Shown here: positions 14,201-25,298 of the stretch, piece after piece
How the letters are laid out: each line of letters opens with the position of its first letter
Numbering within the stretch: position 1 is the first letter of the stretch
Source of the DNA: Chlorokybus atmophyticus
Lineage: Eukaryota; Streptophyta; Chlorokybophyceae; Chlorokybales; Chlorokybaceae
Assembly: GCA_009103225.1 (NCBI GenBank)
Contig: RHPI01003041.1
Span: forward strand, 370,707 to 434,706
Direction: 5' to 3'
Length of the DNA: 64,000 nucleotides
Program-made: the position numbers and the translations under genes
The notes under the pieces: model-generated
Told to the model about the DNA's origin: nothing
What the model saw: only the letters and a program-made list of their open reading frames with translations
Database searches by the model: none

Positions 14201-17200
14201 CACATACCAAGAACAAATCTTGCAGAGTGCCCATTGGTCGTCCCCGCATTTACTGAAGATCACTACAAATGCAGGAACAAAACAGCAAGCTTGCAAGGTG
14301 TACCTGCAAGAAGACACCATCTGACCACCAGAACTCGCCACCTTTCCCACCGTCAACAGGCAAATCGGAGCCCAGCAGATCCATCATGTCCGTCTGTTTA
14401 GAACCACCACGAGCAGACCATCAATTGCAATACAAAGGCGCTATAGTTTTACACTTGCGTCTACTGCCTTTATTGAGAGTGCCCATATGCATATAGGAAT
14501 ACCTGTTCAGACAGGTTGATACGGACCAGGCGATGGCCAGATGCTGCTGCGATGGCCGACACCAAACTGGTCTTACCCACGCCAGGGTCGCCCTCCAGAA
14601 GCACAGGCTTGGGGAGCTGCATAGCGCGCAACAAGCGCATGGCATTGGCTGCTGTAGTAGGAGCATCCAGCTGAAATGGAGCGCCCGCAATACTGTGGTG
14701 ACCTGATGCTCAGGGTGAGACAAAGTATACATTCGGCAATGACGACAGATTGCAACACTTGGCAAGCCACATGCACCTTTGGATATGTAGAAAGGCATGA
14801 GGCCAAACTGCTCTGGAGAGCCCTCCTCCACTTGCATGCTATCCGTTTCGGCTGTCAATGCCGATGCTGTGGTTCCGTTCGCATGCGGCTGTTGGCCTGG
14901 AGTTGTGCATGAAACTTGCACCGCCAGGCGGGACTCAACTGGTAATTGCTGCAGCAAAAACTGCAAGCCCTCAGCACGCAGCTGTCGAACTGCTTCATCT
15001 GGCATGCCCAAGCCTGCCAAACACATGCACAATAGTGTCACTTGGGGATCAGGGCATACTTCATACAACACGCGCATCTCAATGTCACAGTAGTAACAAC
15101 ACACCCACCTGCACCCAAGCCATCCAAGATCACCAGGAATGCACCGTGTACATAGGATGCGTGCAAGCCCACTCTGCTGTGTGCAGTGACGATGAAGGCT
15201 GCCCACGCCAGCAGATCCCTGATGGACATGACACGCCTTGAGCCTTGGCGCGCATGCAGCCACTGCAATGCAGCGATTGCGTCATATGGCCGTGTTGTGA
15301 AGGACTGGTGGATTCAGTACATGCAAACAGCGTGTGGGGCCATTACCTGCCAAAAGTCCAGCAAAGGGTCTGATAAGGTGCGTAATGCGGCCGACTGTAG
15401 TCTGTCATCCAAAATGGCTCGCAAGTCAGAAACGTCTGATATAGCAGGCACCCATATCTCAGTAAAGCGGTTTCGCAGCGCTGGAGAAAGCTCCCGCTTG
15501 CCAAAATCTCCACCCGGGTTCATCGTGGCCAACAGCAGGAACCCAGGTTGAGCTTGCACGGCTTGAATAGTCTTACCACCTTGCTCTGCCAGCACCTGTC
15601 AACAACCCATGAGTGCTTGATGGTGTGGTGTGGCACTCTCAAGCATACACAGACTGCAACGATGCCTTCCGTGTGAACACTCGGTGGCTTGGCAACACTT
15701 GTTGCACAGCCTGGTGTGTCAGCAAGTGTTGTGGCCTGTGTACGGGTATATAGCGTAACCTTCCCTATGTGGCATGCACTTACCAGCAAACGTTTTGGCT
15801 CTAGCACTGGGTTCAAGCGTTCTAAGACAGCATCCTCAGCGAGCGATATCTCATCCACAAGCAAGAGCTCTCCTTGCTTCATTGCTTTGACAAGGGGTCC
15901 ATCTTCCCAGACAAAGAGGCCATTGTACCGGATCTGCAGGCATGCACGTCAGCAACTACACTCCAGACACAACGCAGACACTTGCACAAATTTTGCAAAC
16001 TAACCTGCAGATCTCGCAACTCGCTCAAAGCTGCTTGTGCTGCTTGCGTTTGCTCAGCGCTAGCCTTCTTGTCATTGTTGCGCTTGCCGGAACCCTTCAT
16101 CCAAGAACCCAGTGCGGCCTCCAAGGCGCCAAGTACTTGATATGCATCCGTGATGTCTGTGGAGACCTGGAAACCACCCGGAGTAAAAAGACTGCTATAA
16201 CCGAGTAAACCGTCCTCAGGGAAAAGCTGTTTGCACATAGCAGTACTATACCTCTGCTGCAGTTGCAAAGGCAGGCAGCTTCAACGCACTTGCAAGGGCG
16301 CGACTATAACTAACGATGATGTGCTGGCGATCACGAACTGGCCGGTAACCCTGTCGCCAGACAGTTAAACTGAATCAGTCATGATCTTATGCACCAAATA
16401 ACACCATGACAGACATGAAACAACAGCGTACCCCAATGAAGTCTGACGTCTCAGTGTGTTGATGACAGTTCAGAATCCGCAAGTTGCGTCCCAGCAGCAG
16501 CGCCATCAATTGGCACACGGACGTCTTGCCAGTGCCAGTCTCACCAACCAACAGCACCGGTTCATCATGTCGAGCACAGGCCTCAACCAAGACGAGCAAT
16601 CGCTGCATGGCACGCGTCCAGACAACCCGCCCAATGCTGGAATCTGCCGTAGATGACAAGATTGACTGCAATCTCATCACAGCCTCTGCCCCCTGTAAAC
16701 CATTGCATGAGTGTGGTCACAAGCGACCCAACACACCACTAAGATCAGCGCAGGTGCTGGATCACTAACTTCGTAAAAGCTGCTTGGGTCAAATTGAACT
16801 CTCAGATGTTTCTGCAGAGTCTGTTGAACGATGCTGCGCTCCTCAGGATGCCTTAGGCGCTCAGCTAAAATCATGTAACCATCGCGAGCAAGCCCCTCAT
16901 AGCCCTGTCACAGAAGATAAAGAGAGTCCATTAGTGGGGGTGCGCGGTACACGCAATGCAATCCAGCAGCACAGAACAAGACAGTGAGGAAACATACATT
17001 GGCGCGACGCAACGCCCATCTGAAAAGGTCTCGCAAGGTTATGAAGCCATGCTTGCCAGCAAAAACATCGCTGCTTTGCCGCTGGCGTTGCAGATCTCTC
17101 ATAATTTCCACTAGTTTATTGGCATAGCTAGGAGGGATGAGACAACGCTGCTGCAATATGGTTGACAACTCGTCATGCGGGATATCATCTATATGGAGCT

Positions 17201-20200
17201 CCATGAAGCGGTTTCGAAATGCACGCGACAGCACCTGCTCGTACATAAGGCATCATTGTACAGACACATGCATGCCAGTCATCCACTTGGCTGACTACCC
17301 AGCTCTCCAATGTTAACAAACAAACTATATGGAGGTTGCAAGGACCTCAGAGAGAAGATTGTGGTGATCATGGCTGTACCAGCTCATATGACACGCATGA
17401 ATAAGTGTTTTCATCAGCGGTCCTTGCAATGTGGTGACGTGAATGCCAATATAGCTATAAAGCACAGAACTGAAGGAAGCTACGCAAACTCATGAGTGCC
17501 ATAGTGTTCTTTGTTGACTGCTTGAAGCAGCAAGACATCTCAGAGAGAAGATTGTGGTGATCATGGCTGAATCAGCTCATATGACACGCATGAAAAGTGT
17601 TCTCATCAACGGCTCTTGCACAACAAGTGGCAATTGATGTAGCGTCCAATACGTTGCAAGATGGTACTGCACACATGAACAATTTAGGTCAAGGATCTTA
17701 CCTTGCGACCGCCGTACAAGCCTGGTGGGTTTTGTGTTGCAAACAGCATGAAATGGGGATGTGGCTTCACTGTGACCTGTAGTACAAATTGTGAGGTGCA
17801 TTGAAGAGATAACCGCAAGTCCATGGGCACCAAGAGTTGCACACATAGCTCGACGAAACGCACTACAAACTCCTCATCTACACATGCTATACAGCTGCTT
17901 GACAATTCTCACCTGCAACTCAGGTAGGAAAAGCTCTCTGTTGTCATCAAGGAGCCTGTTCAACGCCTCCAGAACATCCGAAGGTGCCTGAAAATGCACA
18001 TTCTAAGGACCACACCAACCGATGCCACCTACAGCACAAGCAGAAAACCAACAACTTACCAAATTCAACTCGTCCAAGACGATCCAGTGCCCATTGCGCA
18101 CTGCATCAACAAGTGCACCTTCCTGTATCAAAACCACTTCAGCGTGTACAGTGTCATTCAATGTAGCACAGCGGCCCAGCCAACACTGTAGATGCTTACC
18201 TGGAACACCAGCTTTCCGGAAGAATCCGAAACATATGTGCCAAGATATTCCTAAGCATGATCACACAATCAGCCAAGGGAGGCAACCACAAGAGTTGTCG
18301 AAATTACCACATGACCTAAACACGCCTAGCCTACCCGCGCGTGCATGGTACCTGCAGATCCGTCTGCTCATGGTTGTTGATACGGACAAACTTGTGGCCT
18401 GTCTGCTCGGCCAAAAACTCCACCATGCTTGTCTTGCCACTGGATGTGGGGCCCTGATGGCAAAGTCAACCAACACGTGTCACAACCAGAGCGAAAACTC
18501 TGTATGTAGGAGCACACTAGTTATGCAGGGCCATGTCACAGTGCTGACGATATGCAACGGCACCATAACGGACCTGCAGAAGCACTGGATATCTGCGCAT
18601 TAGCACTGCACGAGCAATGTTGTGTAGATGCATTCTGACACTCTTGGTCAATACGTATGGTGAACCACCAGCCTCGTTTGGTGGGGACAACGGCTGAGGC
18701 CCGCGTTCAAGCCAGAAACTCTCAACCTTCACGTAGTTGTCGCCAGGGGATGGTGGAATGCGCTGAACAGTCTTGATGGGAACGCCTTTCAGAAGCTGTT
18801 TGTCTAGAAGCTTCTCCAGAGCCGGCATGCAGTCGTTTTGCAGCAGCGTTAGAAAGCACATGCAAAACCCGTCATACAGCGCCCGTTGAAACCCGTACAC
18901 CGTCATAGCCGACCTCGTGTACTCCAGCGCTCGTGCCAACGTCCTCAAACTGTACTGTGGTTTCTGATTGGCGCCATCAACCAGGCGGTCATCCGCCATA
19001 GCTCTCGCCGCTAAATAGAAGTCAATAATGTCATCAACAGGGGGTTGTGGAATTGAGTCCCTGAGATAGTAGTGCACAAATTCACGCAAGTCTTCACGAT
19101 TCACCATCTCGTCCACAAAAACCTCTGTAAACTTGTTTTTTAGCGCGGCTGGCAGCTGTCGCTTGCCGACATCTGTCGCAGGGTTCATGCAAGCAAACAC
19201 CCTGAAGTTGGGGTGTCGGACTACCGCTTCCACATCTCCTCGCTCTGTCAAGCATACTGACCCCCCTGTGTCCAACAATCCACTGAGCCTTTCCAGCGTC
19301 TCCGCAGGGGCCAGATTGACTTCATCCAACAGCAGCCACTCGCCTTGCCTCACAGCCTTCACCAAAGCGCCCTCAACAAAAGCAAAAGTGAACGCATTCT
19401 GTGCAGCCTCAACTTGTCGTTCTGCTCTGCTGAGACCGATTGCAAAGGCCTGCCATTCTGACAAACTGGCAGCGAGCCGGTGCCGCTTACTTGGTCGTAC
19501 AGTACCATTGCCGTTGGGCTTGGTCGGGTGGTCGGATGCAATGTTCTCTGACCTCAGCTGGTCAACACGAGCGAGCACGCCACGCAGGGCCTTCAGCAGT
19601 GGCTGCCATCGCCGTTTCTCTAGAAGTCTATGCACTCTCCGTATATACTCCTCATTGTGCTGCATTTAAAAAGAGATGGGACAAACATTCCTTGTAAATG
19701 ACGTGATATGAGTACTGCTACTCGCCAACCTCACCTGTCTAGAGAAGCTTCTGTCGAAGAGAGTAGTAAAGGTCTGAACAAGAGGCATGCAGACATGATG
19801 CATGTCCGCAGGCTTGAAGCCACCAATAAGATCAGTGCTGTCGCTTTGCTGGCTAAGGTTCAAAACCGTCAAGGGAAAGCCCAGCGCTCTAGCAAGATTC
19901 TGTAGCATTTCACATATAAGAAAAGAGTGGAAGGCAACCGCACTGTAGGTACGCATCAAGCCAACAAAGCTTACAAGGTAGGGCGTAAGGCAGCGAGTAG
20001 CTATGCATAAGCTATATAGCCACTGCCAACTGCTCACCTGAACAACAGCGGTTTTGCCTGTGCCAGTTTCTCCAACTAGCAGAGCAGGTTCAGAATGCTT
20101 GACACAAACTGCTAGCTGCTCAAGCATCTGCATGGCAGTTGCTGTTTGTGCAAAGGTGATGCGTTGTGCACGGTCTTGTACTGTTTTGCGACGATCTTCG

Positions 20201-23200
20201 GGGACGGATAAGAGTGCTCGTCCAACCTGACGATGTATGGTTGCATCAACAACCATGCGGCACATTTCGAACCGTGCTGGACTGTATGCAACTAGTGCGA
20301 CTGTTCAAAGCATACCGTGACAGTCGTCTGGGTTGCCTGATAATGAGGCTTATGCAACGATTGAAAATAATCCGCGCGCTCAAACGTGATGCCCCATTGC
20401 CGCGCAATAGCCTCCGCCAATACAGCGCGATGCTGCTTGTTTGGGATGCCCGCTACAAAGCAGTCATAGCCCTGTAAACAAGGCACTTAATGTATCATGA
20501 ACACATGCGTTTACACAGTCAATGGCAGTTCCAATGCACCCAACCACAAGCGTCGCCAAGGTTGTTTGCAAAGTGCATCAGTAACTCACCTCTCTGAATA
20601 TGTACTCCCTTGCATGTGTTGGCAGGTGCTTGGACGAGAGCTCCAGTCCAGAACTTGCAACACGCTGGCACCATTTGAATGCATCTCTACACAAAGGAGC
20701 ACCCAGCTCATCACATGTCCTTCGCGCATTCTCTCTCAAATGCAACGTGACAAAGCATGCCATGTTGCAGTGAACTGCGATGTTCACGTGATGCGCGCCG
20801 TACCTGACGGAGAAGTGGAGGGCTGCAAGTGCTGTTGCCGTTGATAATTCCGGACTGTTTGAGTGTCCAGTCGTCATGCGCAGGGTGTTCAACGTATCTA
20901 ACAGTGTCACGCAATCAGGTTGGGTGCACAACTAACATGCCGGCAGTGATCATTCCATTTGTTTAATCATCAAGCGCTAAGAGCACATATTGCCATACCG
21001 AGCATGCCCGGTATCACCCTTGACAGGGATGGAAACGATGTCGTCAATATCGTTGACAACTCCTCATCATGTGGCATCTCAACTTGCACACGACTCCACA
21101 CAGCAGTAAACAAGTCGTGCACTAGCAAGTACATACCGGTTAGTACCCGCGATCCAACCACGGCTCTACAACTGAGATACTTACATGGAGACATTCGGTC
21201 ACTTTGTGTTATGGTGGCGAACACTTGAAAGCCATGAGCTGCCTTGATGACCTGCCAAGACCTGTAAGCAGAACTCATGCTATATACAATGCTATGGGGG
21301 GCATACCAAAACGGAAACACACCTGGCCCCTTGAGGGTATATGCAACAAGCGGTCTTCAAGCAACGACCTAAGAGAAGCCAGGACTTCAAATGGCGCAGC
21401 ATCAATGTCTTCAATAAGCACCCATAAACCTCTCTGTACAGCTTGCATCAACGCTCCGGGCTGCCAAATGAACTCGCCTGGAATTTCTGTACACGCATAT
21501 GCTCCCAAGAGACCCTTGCTATCAGTCTGATCATCTACTTGCAATCGGACCATGTCTGCGAGCAAGGGCGGTGTGAGGAGCTGCACGCAATGCATTGCAA
21601 ACCAACGCTGAGAGAGTGACCGATGTTGCGTCAGATAGGCTGTGTGCATCCGCAACGGCAAAGCCTCGGATGGTACGGACACAGTTTATCATCCTCGCAA
21701 CTGCTCAAACAGACAGCTATGTATGCCACGAAACAAATGCATTTACCTATATTGCCTGTCAGCAATGCCAGCTCCTGCACGAGAGCCGTTTTACCAGAAC
21801 CTGGAGGCCCTTCAAGAAGCACGGGTCGTGACTGGGACAGTGCCATGCATGCACTCTCCAAGTTTTGCCTGGTAGTGCTTGTCAACACCAAGCGCCTGCT
21901 TTGATACACGGGCCTGAAGCACACACAGCATGTCTCACATGAACTGGTGTTACCCACAAACAAAATGTGCAACCGGAGGCCAGCTCTGGACAACCCAAGA
22001 AACTGAACCTACGTTGTGGAAGAGGACTCTTGTCGTCTTGGGAGAAAAAATCCACATACATCCACATGGGAGTCATGACTGGTTATGTACATGCTATCAA
22101 GAACTTCTTGGCTCTGACCAGAGGCTGCCGCAAGTCCTCTTGCCCTGGCAATTCCAGCAGAATGTGCATCCCATCTGCCATTTCATGTGTACACTGTAAG
22201 CACCTGGTTGCCAATGCATGAGACTACGAATGCAAAGATGAGAGATCCTGACCTGACCATGCAGCACATCTGCTCCTCAGCAGAAAGCAGCTGGTCTGAA
22301 AGCGTGCGTAGCGTGGCGTCAGAAAGACGCAGCACGCAGGCCATGCACTGAAGCGCGTGCCAGCGCACATCTGCACTGGCATGGACAACCAGCTGCAAAA
22401 TCGGTCCCCAATTCCAACGCTCGCTCCAGTGTTGGCCAGGTTGCCGAAGCAAATGCAGGCTTGTTTGCAAGATGCTTGTGAGTGTGTCGACATTCTGCTC
22501 AGGTGCACAGCGGATAAACAACATGAAGTCAACCCACCATGCACATATTTAGTCAATACATGTATTGAATCAACACATGTATTACATGGGCTTACTTCTT
22601 CCAGTGACAGATTGGCAATTCCAGCCAAAGGTCCTGATACCAAACGCTCAAATGGCGGGGGTGCTGCGTCAAAAAATTGCAACACTTCCCTGCAAACACA
22701 GGCAACATGCACCGTTCAGTTGAGCAAGTGTTGGAGACAAAGATATGTGAATTTTTACCACCAATGCACAGCGCACCTGTACACGGGTGGATAGAGCTCT
22801 AGCAACAGTGCTAGTGCTAAACAGATGCGTTCATGACTTGTGAAGTCTGCCGGAGCTGTTTTGTTGTGTTGCAGTGCTTTGTGCAAAACCAGGGGCAAGA
22901 CTGGCAAGAAGCAGCCTCCAACGGCCAATGTGTAACTGCTATCCCATAATAAGGGCTGCAACAACTCCACCGCCGCATTGATGGACAGGTCATCCTGCAA
23001 AACATGCAATGCGCATTCAGCACAAGGAAATAATAATACATACAGCTATGCCCAGCATGCGACAACAAAAAAAAGTCCTTATTGAAAGAGATGGTGTTCA
23101 GTCATAGCGAGAAATCTGCAAAGGCATGTCAGCCTACTAGACATACACCATGCAATTGGGATGCGTAGACAGGCACGTACAAGGATGGAGTTCGACTGAA

Positions 23201-23394
23201 ACCAACAGCGCAGCGCATGTAACGGTGCACGCATGCACGTGGCGGCAATGGTATGCATACTGCTTTCTTACCTGAGCGCTGACAGCAGCGAGAGCTGGCG
23301 CAGAGCGCGCAAGCTCCGGGCAGCATACAAGCAAGCGACGGCACGCAGCAGCGCAGCTGAACTTCGGTATGAGACGGTCAGGCGCAGCTACCAT
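1334..23394 (-). CDS. MDN1: Midasin, dynein-like AAA ATPase of 60S ribosome assembly (many exons)
   Basis: Midasin (Rea1/MDN1) is a giant nuclear ATPase that pulls assembly factors such as Rsa4 and Ytm1 off pre-60S ribosomes. The gene starts at ATG 23394 (MVAAPDRLIPKF) and runs leftward through dozens of exons to a stop at 1334. Six AAA modules are visible through their Walker A motifs, in order: GPPGSGKT (about 21.8 kb), GETGTGKT (20.05 kb), GPTSSGKT (18.44 kb), GETGTGKT (16.53 kb), GDPGVGKT (14.58 kb) and GPTSAGKT (12.95 kb). Each is followed by a Walker B-like segment such as LLLDEVNLAP or VLLDELNLAS. Next come a long linker, an Asp/Glu-rich region and a MIDAS domain containing DDSRSM. The product should be roughly 4,500-5,000 residues, normal for the family. 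Exon borders follow GT-AG where checked, but I did not resolve every one, so only the outer limits are firm. Identification is very secure. Confidence 0.95.
2730..4700 (-). other. MDN1: Midasin Asp/Glu-rich region
   Basis: These exons encode a low-complexity acidic stretch of several hundred residues, with many runs of D, E, Q and A such as EDMDAQAEQQ and DEGGEDADADAE. All known midasins have a D/E-rich flexible tether between linker and MIDAS domain, so this is expected. The region is broken by small introns (donor near 4248, others near 4490 and 4970). The plus-strand frames opposite it are rich in Ser, Leu and Cys and are shadows of this composition. Confidence 0.85.
4700..11830 (-). other. 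MDN1: Midasin linker domain exons
   Basis: After AAA6 the gene continues with long, mostly helical, leucine-rich exons. The largest open segments are 11826-11278, 11183-8490 (about 890 codons), about 8485-7300 and about 7140-5350. There is no catalytic motif. Position and size match the long linker that carries the MIDAS domain over the AAA ring in known midasins. Sequence in this part is poorly conserved in the family, so the assignment rests on context and the uninterrupted frame. Confidence 0.8.
11900..21920 (-). other. MDN1: Midasin AAA1-AAA6 ring region
   Basis: This part of the midasin gene encodes the six concatenated AAA modules. AAA1 spans exons near 21.9-21.2 kb and includes DQTDSKGLLGAY, a signature of midasin AAA1. 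AAA2 covers about 20.3-18.6 kb in three exons, the largest of which (about 19664-18600) carries the Walker B segment and the sensor region ACMNPATDVGKRQLP. AAA3 is split into many small exons between 18.45 and 17.0 kb. AAA4 runs from 16.7 to about 15.1 kb and has NPGGDFGKRELSPALRNRF. AAA5 runs from 14.7 to 13.5 kb and has NPIQQGGGRKGLPKSFLNRF. AAA6 runs from 13.1 to 11.9 kb and has the family's usual altered Walker B, LLDNANLC. Confidence 0.9.
17340..17621. repeat. Direct duplication of about 90 bp inside a midasin intron
   Basis: The segments at about 17340-17430 and 17531-17621 are near copies, offset by about 193 bp. They share CAGAGAGAAGATTGTGGTGA followed by TCATGGCTG and CAGCTCATATGACACGCATG, then diverge through small changes. 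Both lie in the long intron between the AAA3 exons ending near 17702 and starting near 17236. They are not coding. This could be a fragment of a dispersed repeat or a local tandem duplication. Confidence 0.85.
22553..22568. repeat. Perfect 16-bp palindrome in a midasin intron
   Basis: TCAATACATGTATTGA reads the same on both strands. A related ACACATGTATTACATG follows directly at about 22573. It is intronic in midasin, with no evident role. Confidence 0.7.
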
Positions 23395-24507
23395 CACTAA
23401 ACTAAAGCTGGCAAGTTTGCAGATCGTAATATTAGGAGCGACAAGCTGGCAGCCAGCAGACTCACCGCAATAACCAAGCAAAAATTTTTACCACCAGCTT
23501 CGCACCGCTAGTCGACTACAGCTGCTTACGTCCAGAACTTGCCTCAAACCTATCGCCAGACATGCAACGCTACGTAATAAACCGCCTTGCACATAGGACA
23601 CTTCTACCACCAGCTACGCCTCCACCTCCGGCCGCCGCCGCCGCCGCCACTGGCCGCCGCAACAGCCAAGCTGTAGGTTTGTGGTCACAACGTGACTCCC
23701 CAACCCTAAATTGCTACGTTCTGTACACCGCGTCAATCAATGGCAGCGGCAGACAGGGACGTAGTGTTTCGCAGCGGTGTACAAAAGCTTCTGCGTAGAA
23801 AGGTCGGTGCGCAGCACAGCTGCCTTGGCGGTAAAAAGATGTGAAGCGTCAGCGTGCATGTCGCCGAATTCCACCATTGCGGCGGCGGCAATGGCGGTAG
23901 CGGTAGGGATGTCGGGATCAGCGTTGCCAATGCAGGGGAACATCTTGGTGCGAAATGGAGAGGCGAGTTGCTGCGTGGGGTGGAGGACTGGGTCGCAAAT
24001 GGGCGCGGTTGTGAAGCCTGCAAGGGGCGCTCCTCGCCGTCCGCTGCTTAGGGTCAGGTGGGCTTGGGGCCCAAGCCGCGTGCATGCAGTCGTGTGCAGG
24101 GTTTGAGGTTGCATACGATGTGTTGGTTCCTTGAAAAAGCAAACGTGCAGCTACAGGTTGTTGAGCCTGCCAGCAAGTCAGCATGTTTCACGGCATGCTG
24201 CCATGCAAGCTCCTACACATGCCAATTTGACTTCGTCACCCTTGTGCCCCCCACTATGCAGCTGCCTTCGTTAAAGTCACCAACCTGCTCGGCTTGCGCA
24301 GCATTTGTCGGTCATCATTGCACGAGCATCTATCAGCGTCAGAGTGCAGAGAGTGCGCGCTTGCAGCCCGCGCCATGCATGAACTGGCGTGTATGTTTTG
24401 CAACGTTTGCCAAAGAGTTGCAGTTTTCACACCAGCTGTTGTACCTCATGAGATGAACATTGTGCGACTCCCAGTGACGAGTTGTGTGCGTTGCCACTAC
24501 TGTTAAT
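23395..24507. promoter_or_regulatory. Divergent intergenic region between MDN1 and the 24.5 kb gene
   Basis: This 1.1 kb separates the midasin start (minus) from the next plus-strand gene and should contain both promoters. It includes a short GCC-repeat-like tract near 23628-23650. It also has a GC-rich block (23730-24115) in which both strands stay open for more than 100 codons. The minus frame 24114-23740 contains TATAIAAAAMVEFGDMHADA, and the plus frame 23777-24106 is open over the same bases. Neither resembles a known protein, and no splice link to the neighbours could be shown. One of them may be a real small exon, but this is unproven. Confidence 0.4.
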
Positions 24508-25298
24508 ATGGATACTCTTGTTTGGGTTGACAGTGGCATGTATAGGGGAGATTTTGGGGAGAGGGAGCATCTGGAGGGGCCGGTTGAGGCACCGCGGTTA
24601 GGGTTTTCAAGGGACGAGTTCGTGTCTGATCGGCAACCCAGTGTGCCAAAGCTTGAGGAACGGTTGCCAAGGCTGCCCCCTAAAGTGCCCCGAACACGCC
24701 TGCCCAGACCGACTGTCAAGCAGGCATGTAAAGTTCATCACTACTCATAGCTTTGTTGGCAAGGGGGAGTTTGTAAGTTGACTGCCAGCAGTTGTGCACA
24801 CTGCAATTGCATGTCGACTCCTCTTCTGGACCACATCATGCAAGTGCCAGCTGGGTTGAAAGTATGGTCGTTATCGGCTTTCACTAGCACAAGGTAACTG
24901 GTGGCTGCACGTTGTGGTGATTGACCTTCGTTGCGCAGGCACTGATAGGCGCAGCAATATCAGCAGCATGTTCGTCATTATTCTACACAGTCACAAACTC
25001 CAGCACTGCATACCTCATCGAGCATCCTCTTGTCCGGCGCGCTCCACATGGCATTGACGATGCTATGAACAGTCTCAGCCAAGGCACGGTGAGTAACAAG
25101 GCTTCCTGTCAACTTGTCTGGCCAAAGGGAGTTCTGTGACATCTTACCTGTTTGTCTCCCCTGCAGGTGTCCACGTTCGGTGCATTTGCTGTTTTCATCT
25201 TTGCCTTTAATGCCATGGGCTTGGTGGCATATGCGGGTTACTTGCATGCAAATCCATTGCCAGCCGATGCCACGAAAATGTCGAAGCCGTCGCAGTAG
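24508..25298 (+). CDS. Small unrecognised membrane protein, three exons
   Basis: I do not recognise this family. Exons 24508-24723, 24939-25088 and 25167-25298 join in phase 0 to give about 165 residues. The start ATG (MDTLVWVDSGMYRGDFGERE) follows an in-frame stop at 24475. Residues 1-72 are hydrophilic and rich in Pro, Arg and Glu. Exon 2 opens with a hydrophobic helix (ALIGAAISAACSSLFYTV), and exon 3 holds a second one (FGAFAVFIFAFNAMGLVAYA) before a short polar tail ending KPSQ. A two-helix membrane protein with an N-terminal soluble arm is therefore likely. Intron 2 is GT-AG. Intron 1 keeps frame only with a GC donor (CAG|GCATGT). A TGTAA, the usual algal polyadenylation motif, lies at 25316. 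Function is unknown. Confidence 0.6.
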
